DNA from: Candidatus Methylomirabilis sp.
GTDB lineage: Bacteria > Muiribacteriota > Ozemobacteria > Ozemobacterales > Ozemobacteraceae
Direction: 5' to 3'
Assembly (NCBI GenBank): GCA_020722725.1
Contig: DYKG01000006.1
Coordinates: 45,772 to 109,771 of the forward strand
Length of the DNA: 64,000 nt
This document shows positions 56,689 to 64,000 of the stretch, in pieces (position 1 is the stretch's first letter; each line of letters starts with the position of its first letter). The notes under the pieces are model-generated. The model ran no database searches, was not told the origin of the DNA, and saw only the letters and a list, made by a program, of their open reading frames with translations. The position numbers were made by a program, and so were the translations under genes.

Positions 56689-59637
56689 TCAATTTTCGTG
56701 CTCTGGACAATTAATTTTACCTTTTTCGTCAATTTTCCATGTTCCAGAAGCAGGACATCCCGGAACATTATACTCCTTCATGATGTCATTTGGCAAATTT
56801 TCGTTGCTTTCAGTCTGGTTGGGCTTTTGGGGTCTGTTTTTCAAAATGTCTTCAATAAGTTTTCGGCGAAAGTTACAGAGGTCTTTTTCGTTGAAGAAAA
56901 CCGGAATTGCCGGTTGATCTTTATGTATGTTACATCTGATTAAGCCCGATACCGGGTCTATTTCAATCTTCCCACCGGCAGGGCAGGTATTTTCTGCATC
57001 CGGGTTGAAAAACATGCGGTTGATAAAGCACAGATGGCGGGAAAAAACAGTTTGAGACAGGCGCAAAAGTATCTGTCGAATTATGGGCGGCAATCTTTTT
57101 TGAATAACCTGACCGACTCCATTAAAATCGATTAACAGATAAATCAGGTCAGCATCGCCCCTGACCTTGATCGTGGCATCAACTCCCATTTCAGCGGCCT
57201 GAACTTTGAAAGAAAACAATCTGCGGGCGAATTTCTGCACGAAACTGTTGTCTTCTTCTTTGCCGGTGGTCAGCAGCGAAAATTCGCTGAATGTGCCATT
57301 GTTGTAAGAATAGCGCGAGACCGACTTGATGAATGGTGACATGGGGTTTGATATAAATGGCTTCAACAGTTCGGGAATCTGCTTTTTTAATTCGTTCCAG
57401 TCATAAAAAACTGAACCGAGCATGTCGTCATAATGTGGACAAATCTCATTGAGCTGTTCGATTATCTGTGGCTCGGTAATCTGGTTGGGGAAAAGATAAA
57501 TTGCGTGTTGATCTGCTACGATGAATAACTGCTTTCTGCCAAACTTGATAATAAGTTGGTCAGGATTTCCTGTTTCAGTTATGGTTGTATTCAACCGCCT
57601 GAAAAAACCTGCCACCATGGCAATTAGACTGTTGCCGCTCTGGCTCCCGGATTCAATGCGCAGAATAAGTTCTCGAGCTGGTTTGAGTAGATGTTTGATG
57701 AAAAAGGTAAAACTAAGGCCTTCGAGCGATTCAAGGCCAGTTACCCACCTTTTGCCGATTCTGAAAGTGTCGGGCCCGATGTTTATAACAAGGGGGAAGC
57801 CAGGGTTAGCAGGAATTTTTTCAAGTTCTTCAACTTTTTCGGTTGGTTCGCCGGCCGGTATTTCTTCATCTGCTGCAATGGTGGTGGTTGGGAGTTCTGG
57901 ATCAGCAGCGGTTTCATTGCCTTTTTCTGCCACCTTTTCAGGAAGGCTGTAGAAACTGAAAAGGGGTTCTTTCAGAGAAATTTTCCCGTTTCTGACTTCG
58001 GCACACATTTTTGTGTAATCGATTGCTTTGTCGTACTGTTTTTCTTCCTGGTATAACTGTGAAATTCCGGTAAGTATATGACATACTCTGTCGCGGTCAG
58101 CTTTCTCTCCGAACATGGTGTGGTATTCTGATAGAGAAGTGTAATATCCCTTGAGTCTCAATGCCATATAAATGGCTGATTCAGTCTCTTTCAGATTTGG
58201 ATCAGCCTTTTGAGCCTGGCGCAGATAATCGAGGGCGGTAGAAAACTGCCCTTTATCCAGGTAAACAATACCGATATGCATAAGTATTTCACCCTGACCA
58301 GGAGCCATCTGAGATGATTTAAGCAATGTTGCGAGCGCCTGGTCAGTCTTGCCGGCGCGGTATAAGAGCCATCCCAGTGTGTCGAGATAGGAGGCGTTGC
58401 CCGGCTCAAGCTTGACCGCCTTTTCAGCCATTGAAGCGGCTTCATCGATTTTGCGGTTCTGTTCGGCCAGAAGGTAGGCAAGATTGTTGAGGCTTTCTGC
58501 CGAATCGGGTTTGAATTTCAGGGCAAGACGGTAGTATTCTTCTGCTTTTGCCAGTTCTTCGGTTGCGTAATACAGGGTGGCTAGATGGTAATGCGGGTCG
58601 TGGCCATTATTGCGCATGGCCAGAGACTTTTTCAGCTCTTCTTCGGACTTGCGGTAATCACGGTTTTTGAAGGCAGCCCAACCAAGACTGTCTCTGAATC
58701 CCGGGTTGTCTGGGCTCAGGTCGACAGCTTTCTGGCAGAGTTCCTGGGCAATGGCAGTGTTGACTCCGTATTCAGCGTAGAGGTAGCCAAGATTATTCAG
58801 GGCAAAAGGATTATTGGGCGACAAAGTCAGAATTTTTTTGTATACCGCCTCTTCCAGCCAGAATGGCTCTGCCTTGCCCCGGGCCTGGAAATCTTCGTGC
58901 AGGCCCATGTAAATTCCAAGAAGTGAGTTTTGCAATTTGGGATTTCGCGGGTCAAGAGAGGCAGATTTTTCATAGGATGCAATTGCAAGAAAAAGAGAGG
59001 ATTCATCAGTGCCAAGTAGTCTGAAAGCCTGGGCCATTACAAAATAATAATGGGCGGTTTTGGAAATCATGGTCAGGGCTTTTTTCAGATCTTCTTCCGG
59101 CTTCATGGGAGAAAAATAGCCGGATGACCGGTTGCGAAGATAATGGAAAATGATGCCTTTGATTAAAAAGTAATCGCCATTTTCACCGAGCAATTTTTCG
59201 CTTGCCAGAAGTAATTCTTCAAAGGCTTCGTCTTTATTTGCATCCTCCTGTTTTTCATTGGCCAGCAGCAGGCCACTAAAGAAAATTTCCCGCAGCCTTT
59301 CAGATGGCGAAATGTCTTTAACTTTGGCGGTAGAAAAATACTCGCTGCCAAGCTTAATCAATTCAGCCCTGCGAGGAGTGTCAGAAAGTTTAATCAGGCT
59401 GAACCAGCGTGATATTGCATGGAACTGGTGCAGGGTTGAATCCTGATATTCATTCAAATATTTTTTTAACAACTGAAAATTAAAATCAGGGGCCTTGGTT
59501 TTTTCAAATCTGACTTCTTCATACCCGAAAAGGGGAAGGCCAAAATCGAACGCTGATTCAGCTCTGGCGCAAGCATTGAATGAGACTGCCAGAAAAAGAA
59601 CAATGAAAAAGCAATTCAGGAGTTGGGATTTGCGCAT
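56689..59637 (-). CDS. large secreted TPR protein with twin C-terminal Cys-Pro/Cys-His motifs
   Basis: This protein of 982 residues has a signal peptide (NCFFIVLFLAVSFNACA); the Cys in FNAC could be lipidated, but the lipobox is weak. Residues about 190-560 hold roughly ten TPR repeats, for example NPFALNNLGYLYAEYG, DSAESLNNLAYLLAEQN and NASYLDTLGWLLYRAG. A proline-rich linker (about 590-640) follows, then a soluble domain of unknown family. The last 90 residues contain two copies of a CP-x-x-G...ID...G-x-I-x-C-x-x-H pattern, like the Cys/His knot at the end of some pilin-like proteins. GGAGG precedes the ATG. It is third in the operon after the tubulin-like and vWA genes and probably assembles with them in the periplasm. 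Confidence 0.85.
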   Translation of the reverse strand: MRKSQLLNCFFIVLFLAVSFNACARAESAFDFGLPLFGYEEVRFEKTKAPDFNFQLLKKYLNEYQDSTLHQFHAISRWFSLIKLSDTPRRAELIKLGSEYFSTAKVKDISPSERLREIFFSGLLLANEKQEDANKDEAFEELLLASEKLLGENGDYFLIKGIIFHYLRNRSSGYFSPMKPEEDLKKALTMISKTAHYYFVMAQAFRLLGTDESSLFLAIASYEKSASLDPRNPKLQNSLLGIYMGLHEDFQARGKAEPFWLEEAVYKKILTLSPNNPFALNNLGYLYAEYGVNTAIAQELCQKAVDLSPDNPGFRDSLGWAAFKNRDYRKSEEELKKSLAMRNNGHDPHYHLATLYYATEELAKAEEYYRLALKFKPDSAESLNNLAYLLAEQNRKIDEAASMAEKAVKLEPGNASYLDTLGWLLYRAGKTDQALATLLKSSQMAPGQGEILMHIGIVYLDKGQFSTALDYLRQAQKADPNLKETESAIYMALRLKGYYTSLSEYHTMFGEKADRDRVCHILTGISQLYQEEKQYDKAIDYTKMCAEVRNGKISLKEPLFSFYSLPEKVAEKGNETAADPELPTTTIAADEEIPAGEPTEKVEELEKIPANPGFPLVINIGPDTFRIGKRWVTGLESLEGLSFTFFIKHLLKPARELILRIESGSQSGNSLIAMVAGFFRRLNTTITETGNPDQLIIKFGRKQLFIVADQHAIYLFPNQITEPQIIEQLNEICPHYDDMLGSVFYDWNELKKQIPELLKPFISNPMSPFIKSVSRYSYNNGTFSEFSLLTTGKEEDNSFVQKFARRLFSFKVQAAEMGVDATIKVRGDADLIYLLIDFNGVGQVIQKRLPPIIRQILLRLSQTVFSRHLCFINRMFFNPDAENTCPAGGKIEIDPVSGLIRCNIHKDQPAIPVFFNEKDLCNFRRKLIEDILKNRPQKPNQTESNENLPNDIMKEYNVPGCPASGTWKIDEKGKINCPEHEN

Positions 59638-59664
59638 ATTGCCTCCACGGCTTTAATTACCGAT

Positions 59665-60708
59665 TCAGGGCCAGTTTCTGACCCGGGTGAGTTTTTTCTG
59701 ATTGTATTCAATGGTCAGATCGGCTTGCGATGGATGGTTCATGTCTGAATCGGTTGAAAATTCAATGACCTGAACGTTGTTGATTATCTGTGCAAGCTTT
59801 TTGAACCATTCTGAGAGCTTACTGCTGTCAGGAACATAGGAATAATAGCCATCGGTTTTTTCCGAAAGCTCTTTCAGCGCAGTCACGTCGAGCCAGCCAA
59901 ATCCCAATGAGAAAACCGGTATATTATGTTGTCTGGCTCTTCTGATGACCTCTGGCAAACTACTGGTCGAGGCATTGTCATTGCCATCGGTGGTCAGCAC
60001 AATAAAACGAAAGTGGGGGCGGGCCTGAACTTTTTCGATGCCCTTTTCAAGGCCGTCAAAGAGTGCGGTATTAAGCAGCGGAATCGGCTTTTTGATGGCC
60101 TCAAGAATGGCATTCTTGTCAGTGCTCAGATCAAGCATTTCTTTGACCCGGTCATTGAACTTGATTACTGCTGCAGCAAAAGAAAGCACCAGTTCGCCGG
60201 TAAGAGTCGAGAAATTCTTTTCGATTGCTTCGACATCTTCAGGAAACATGCTGCCCGAATAATCCATGACGTTGGAAAAACTTACTGGATCTGCCCAGTC
60301 AATATACATGTGCAGTGGCCTGATTTTGTCAATGACCACATTCAAATTTTTATTTGAAGCGTCTTTTATTGCAAGTTTAACTTCAGATGGCTGCAGTACT
60401 TTTATCGGCGCAGCATCTTTGCCGGTTGCCGAAACAAACAGGTAATAGCGCTTTGGCCCGGCTTTTTCAAAGCCATGAATACGTAAGGCTTCATCAAAAT
60501 TGTCTTCAGGTTTCAGGTTCGGGTGGAAAGCGCTGGCAAAGCTGAGGTAGCGGCGAATTGTTTCAAGAAAGGAATTTCTTGCCCCGAAATTTGAGGCAAG
60601 CAAGAAATACAATGCGGTCAGAAGAAGCAGAATAAGGACTATCAGAAATAAAAAGTACTTCCAGACGGGTATAACCAGTCTTTCGCTTTTTACCGCAACT
60701 TCAACCAT
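59665..60708 (-). CDS. membrane-anchored von Willebrand factor A (vWA) protein
   Basis: This protein of 347 residues has one N-terminal transmembrane helix at about 15-38 (YFLFLIVLILLLLTALYFLL), so the rest faces the periplasm. The vWA domain has a complete metal-ion-dependent adhesion site: Asp149-Ser151-Ser153 (MDYSGSM), Thr214 and Asp241 (LTTDGND). vWA domains bind protein partners through the metal. It sits between the tubulin-like and TPR genes (gaps of 11 and 27 bp), and association of vWA proteins with the tubulin-like family is known in other bacteria (from memory). It may link the cytoplasmic filament to the periplasmic TPR protein. Confidence 0.9.
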   Translation of the reverse strand: MVEVAVKSERLVIPVWKYFLFLIVLILLLLTALYFLLASNFGARNSFLETIRRYLSFASAFHPNLKPEDNFDEALRIHGFEKAGPKRYYLFVSATGKDAAPIKVLQPSEVKLAIKDASNKNLNVVIDKIRPLHMYIDWADPVSFSNVMDYSGSMFPEDVEAIEKNFSTLTGELVLSFAAAVIKFNDRVKEMLDLSTDKNAILEAIKKPIPLLNTALFDGLEKGIEKVQARPHFRFIVLTTDGNDNASTSSLPEVIRRARQHNIPVFSLGFGWLDVTALKELSEKTDGYYSYVPDSSKLSEWFKKLAQIINNVQVIEFSTDSDMNHPSQADLTIEYNQKKLTRVRNWP

Positions 60709-60719
60709 TGCTTTTTCCT

Positions 60720-63700
60720 TTAACTGACGGCGGCCTCAATGGTTCCGCCGGGGCGTTGGCTTAGAATTCCATTGAACTGATCGTCATAATCCTGAAGTAT
60801 TTTCAGAATACCGCGTTTAATCGAAAGAAGCTCATCGCTTGCTGCGCTGACTTCATGATTCTTCTTGATTTCTTCTTCAATAGCGTCTTCGAGTTTCTTA
60901 ACTTTTTCGGTCATCATTGGCGTATATTTCTTGATGATTTCATGCTGTTTCGGGAAGGGCAGAGCTTTCCAGAATTCATTGAATACTGTCCTGATGAGGT
61001 AAATGCCCATTGTATTGTTTTTCAGATAATCGAAAAGCTGAGTTACGGTGCGGCCCATTGGTTGGGGCTTGTCCTGCTGGTACCAGAGTTCATACTGTAC
61101 CAGTTCATCGTTGTATTCAATGCCATGCTTGCTTTGTGCAGGATCGGCGAACAATTCATAGCGCAACAGCAGGTAGACCATGTAATGTTCTTCCAGCTTT
61201 TTGGCAGGTATCAGGCCGTAACTTGACCAGAGAATCGGGTAGGCATCGTTGGTAAGAAGGGCGTGACAATTGATTTTTTCATTGTTTTTGCGATACAGGC
61301 CATGCCATTGGGTGATGGAACTGATGTTGAACGGGGCAATGCCATGCAGTGTCTGCAAAAGGCTGATTTCATAGGGATTACGGGTTGGTGCCACGGTTAC
61401 CCCGATATCGCCTTTTCGCAATGAATCTTTGATTTCTTCAGACAGTTTGCTGTTTTCATTGGCAATGCCCAGAGTAACGATGTTCATGCGCTGGGGTGCG
61501 TTGTTGCCCCGATCATTGAGGGTGATCAGCGGGGTTGACTGGTTCATCATGCTTTCGACCAGACTCTTTTTAAAGCCCTTGCGCACTGAATCTTTCCAGT
61601 GAATGAACTCTTCGATGCCGCCAAACAGGCGCTTGTCGATGATTGTCTGACAATAATGCAGGATGTCTTTCTCGAGAGACGAACTTTCAGGGTTGGTGTA
61701 TTTATCCCAGTTTTCTTTGAGGTTAATCCTGACCAGGAAATCGCCTTCAATGTCATTGTTGGAAAGATCACCGAGTAGATATTTGTAAAATGGCTCGATA
61801 TCGCGTTCTTCGAAAATATAGGTTCTGATAAAGTTCTGAACTGTAGAATAGGGCTTGATTTTATCGAGACAGCCTTCATACTTTCTTTCAATCATGCCGT
61901 CTTTTGAAATTTTATCGAGCTTGCTTGAAAATACTTCAACCTGTTTTCTTATAGAAGCAGCCTGTACATTCATGTATTTGAGGAAATCTTCGGCGCAGCT
62001 GAGGCAGAACATTTCATATTCCATGTCAACAGCTTCTTTGGCTTCTTTCAGCAGTTTGTCGCGTTCGTCGTTGATATCAGTCATGTGCAGAACCGTGCCG
62101 AGTTCCATTAGTTTGCCGCCCAGACCGGCAAAGCCAGAAAGCTTTTCTTTGAGCCTGGTGCTGACTTCCCGATATTCGCGTTGTTCTTTGTCGAGCTTCA
62201 CTCTGATTTCCTGAACTTTGCGGCTCATGATTTCTCGTGGGTAGCGGCTCAGATATTTTTCGAACGAATTTAGAAAATCAATGGCGATCAGGGCGCCCAG
62301 GTCGGGATTATTGATAATTTCGATGACCTTTTCCCGCAGGTATTCGCCAGCCTGTCCTGCGGCCTGTTCAAATTCAACCCTGACCTTGGCGCGAATCTCG
62401 TCTTTTTTCACGCGATTCTGGTTCATTTCTTCAATCTGACGCAGAATGAAAGCCGAGGCAGACTCGCCCTGTTTCTGGGTCGAAGTTGTTTTAATGCTGT
62501 GGAAAATCGGGTTGTCCCAGAATTTTTTGCGGTCAATAATGTTTTTGGACATTATCAGCAGGCCTTCCGGGGTCATATCCAGCCTGGTCGGGTTATTTTC
62601 GCAGAAATCGGTGACCATGGCATCGATAAGGATTCTGTCCATCGAAAGCTTGAGCCAGTAGGTAAGATCCATTGATAGTTTATAGGTGTAAAGATCTCTG
62701 ATTACATCGAGGGGGTAATAATAACTCTTAAAACCGGCAGAGCTGAAGCATTTGAGCTGCTTACCCTCAAGGTCTGAGCTCATTTGCCCAAGAATCTGAG
62801 ATGCGTTATCGAGCATGGAATTCTGTGCCTGGCGCAGCTGGGTGGCCAGTTTGGTGAAAATCAGTTCAGAAGCAATGCTGTAATAGGTTGGAATGTCATC
62901 CTGGTTGCTGGTTCCGAGAAGATAAATCTGGTCGAAAGGCGGCTCGTCTGATACATGGCCGAAAGTGGTGCTGTCATGGCTTTTGCCGATCGGGCCATAG
63001 TTGACCATGAATTTGTTGCGGCGGTCCTGGTTGATAATGTCTTTGGCACTGCGGGTCGGCGGAAATTTTTCCTTCGACATGAAATAGAACATTTCGGCAA
63101 GCGAAGCGTAACCGTTGCCTTCGATGCGGCCGGTCGAATTGACATTGGGGTCGATGGCGATCTGGGTAAAGGCTTCAGGGGTCAGTTGGATGCCGATGAT
63201 GGTTGGCTGGCCTTTTCCACCAGAAAGCTGATAATAAGCCATTTTCATCAGATAGGCGATGTCGAGAAACATTCCTGCCCCTGATCCACCGCAAAGTGAG
63301 CCGATGATGTAAAATTCGGGGGTAAGGATCTGCCCCTGCTTGTTGGTCAGGGGAACGATGATGTCGTCCTGGTTTACGTTGCTTCTGGCCATGATTTTGC
63401 TCATCTTGGCCTTGATCTGCTGATAAATTTTCTGAATATCGACGAAAACGCCAAAACGGCCGGTAAACCTGAATTGATGGGCGCCCTGGCTGATCTGGCC
63501 GATGTGATGTTTCAACTTCTGTGGAAACCATTCGTAAAGATAGTTATAGGTGTCAGAGTCGAGGTTTCCTGTAATCTGCCCGGCATTCTGGATGTTTATC
63601 TGATGATATTCGCCTTCGGTCAGCTTGGTTTTAACGCTTTTTTCTTCATCGGTCTGGCTGGCATCAAAAATATCGGTATCAATACAGAGCAGATCGATGA

Positions 63701-63869
63701 AGTCGGGAAGGGAAACTTCACGATTGGGAGTCTGAGCAAAAGCTTTTCTGATCGGCGGACTGCTGAGAAAAGTTTCTTTGAAATTGATCAGCGATTTTTT
63801 TCCGGTACCACCGAGTCCAACGATTAATGCAGGATTAAGTGCTATTCGGTTTTCATAGTTAACGCTCAT
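60720..63869 (-). CDS. tubulin-like GTPase family protein (Tubulin_2-like, 1,049 residues)
   Basis: The first 250 residues match the tubulin-like family (PF13809 type). NPALIVGLGGTGKKSLINF at 12-30 is the nucleotide-binding N-terminal loop, and IGSLCGGSGAGMFLD at 189-203 is the GGGTGSG-type glycine loop. DTD at 64-66 and GAHQFRFTGRFGVF at 129-142 are also characteristic. About 700 residues of helical sequence with coiled-coil stretches follow, to residue 1049. It has no membrane segment, so it is cytoplasmic. Related families have been predicted to form filaments in membrane-remodelling systems; here it lies in an operon with vWA and TPR proteins. A strong promoter precedes it. FtsZ itself is about 380 residues, so this is not FtsZ. 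Confidence 0.9.
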   Translation of the reverse strand: MSVNYENRIALNPALIVGLGGTGKKSLINFKETFLSSPPIRKAFAQTPNREVSLPDFIDLLCIDTDIFDASQTDEEKSVKTKLTEGEYHQINIQNAGQITGNLDSDTYNYLYEWFPQKLKHHIGQISQGAHQFRFTGRFGVFVDIQKIYQQIKAKMSKIMARSNVNQDDIIVPLTNKQGQILTPEFYIIGSLCGGSGAGMFLDIAYLMKMAYYQLSGGKGQPTIIGIQLTPEAFTQIAIDPNVNSTGRIEGNGYASLAEMFYFMSKEKFPPTRSAKDIINQDRRNKFMVNYGPIGKSHDSTTFGHVSDEPPFDQIYLLGTSNQDDIPTYYSIASELIFTKLATQLRQAQNSMLDNASQILGQMSSDLEGKQLKCFSSAGFKSYYYPLDVIRDLYTYKLSMDLTYWLKLSMDRILIDAMVTDFCENNPTRLDMTPEGLLIMSKNIIDRKKFWDNPIFHSIKTTSTQKQGESASAFILRQIEEMNQNRVKKDEIRAKVRVEFEQAAGQAGEYLREKVIEIINNPDLGALIAIDFLNSFEKYLSRYPREIMSRKVQEIRVKLDKEQREYREVSTRLKEKLSGFAGLGGKLMELGTVLHMTDINDERDKLLKEAKEAVDMEYEMFCLSCAEDFLKYMNVQAASIRKQVEVFSSKLDKISKDGMIERKYEGCLDKIKPYSTVQNFIRTYIFEERDIEPFYKYLLGDLSNNDIEGDFLVRINLKENWDKYTNPESSSLEKDILHYCQTIIDKRLFGGIEEFIHWKDSVRKGFKKSLVESMMNQSTPLITLNDRGNNAPQRMNIVTLGIANENSKLSEEIKDSLRKGDIGVTVAPTRNPYEISLLQTLHGIAPFNISSITQWHGLYRKNNEKINCHALLTNDAYPILWSSYGLIPAKKLEEHYMVYLLLRYELFADPAQSKHGIEYNDELVQYELWYQQDKPQPMGRTVTQLFDYLKNNTMGIYLIRTVFNEFWKALPFPKQHEIIKKYTPMMTEKVKKLEDAIEEEIKKNHEVSAASDELLSIKRGILKILQDYDDQFNGILSQRPGGTIEAAVS

Positions 63870-63899
63870 TAGATGCTCCCGGCTGAAAGTTTGACCAAT

Positions 63900-63929
63900 A
63901 GTATATTCTTGATTACAAAGTCATGTCAA
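63900..63929 (-). promoter_or_regulatory. promoter of the tubulin-like/vWA/TPR operon
   Basis: On the minus strand a perfect TTGACA (63924-63929) and TATACT (63900-63905) are 18 bp apart, 31 bp before the start codon. This is the best sigma-70 match in the window and suggests strong constitutive expression. Confidence 0.75.
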
Positions 63930-64000
63930 GAAAAGGAGTATTTTCACAGTAATTCTCGGTCAACCGGGCTTTTTACCTCCAATAACGGTTTTGATGCAAT

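Noticed and set aside
1..64000. CRISPR arrays, rRNA operons, phage structural genes or toxin-antitoxin pairs
   Set aside because: No regularly spaced repeats, rRNA segments, capsid/terminase signatures or recognisable toxin-antitoxin pair were found on reading the window.

Overview
This 64 kb window is a chromosomal segment of a diderm (Gram-negative type) bacterium, probably an anaerobe from a poorly cultured lineage. The evidence is an oxygen-sensitive type four-subunit 2-oxoacid:ferredoxin oxidoreductase, many Sec signal peptides, outer-membrane beta-barrel proteins ending in aromatic residues, LolA-like and ChaN-like envelope proteins, a ten-haem cytochrome, and two separate clusters of type IV pilin-like proteins. 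A candidate phylum such as Riflebacteria would fit the abundance of unusual pseudopilins, but that is an impression and not something the sequence proves. No rRNA, CRISPR array, prophage or intact insertion sequence was seen.

Layout. 1-1.2 kb: 3' part of a chemoreceptor. 1.3-3.4 kb: carbohydrate-binding-like protein, isochorismatase-fold protein and P-loop ATPase. 3.5-6.9 kb: 2-oxoacid:ferredoxin oxidoreductase operon with two gamma subunit paralogues. 6.9-9.2 kb: rsfS-rsmE-mtaB. 9.3-17.8 kb: first pseudopilin cluster with large secreted proteins of unknown function. 17.8-20.1 kb: lipoprotein and outer-membrane barrel. 20.2-29.8 kb: an unusual lipid or small-molecule gene group: an acyl-AMP ligase/carrier protein/HMG-CoA reductase fusion, a formyltransferase, a UbiA prenyltransferase, a rifampin-phosphotransferase-like dikinase and a BtaA-like aminocarboxypropyl transferase, interrupted by a tRNA-Ser and an ISL3 transposase remnant. 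29.8-39.2 kb: envelope proteins (a decayed DUF1287 gene, 2H phosphoesterase, ChaN-PDZ, LolA-like, barrel), mutM, decahaem cytochrome, M20 peptidase and an HD-GYP protein. 39.6-51.4 kb, minus strand: ssb, YdcF-like, comEC without its nuclease domain, comEA-like, DUF2225, queE, ligA, a propeller protein and an orphan periplasmic binding protein. 51.5-55.0 kb: second pseudopilin cluster. 55.0-63.9 kb, minus strand: polysaccharide deacetylase, a candidate sigma-54-driven small RNA, hfq, and an operon of a tubulin-like GTPase, a membrane-anchored vWA protein and a secreted TPR protein.

The three most distinctive items are: (1) the ligase-ACP-HMG-CoA reductase fusion, with all four reductase catalytic residues present, beside enzymes that could phosphorylate, prenylate or attach its product; (2) the tubulin-like/vWA/TPR operon, whose predicted locations (cytoplasm, inner membrane, periplasm) suggest an envelope-spanning machine; (3) an approximately 80-nt transcript next to hfq with an exact -24/-12 promoter and an intrinsic terminator, the architecture of Hfq-dependent Qrr-type RNAs. 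Two barrel-protein genes also appear to lack a conventional start codon where their signal peptides begin.
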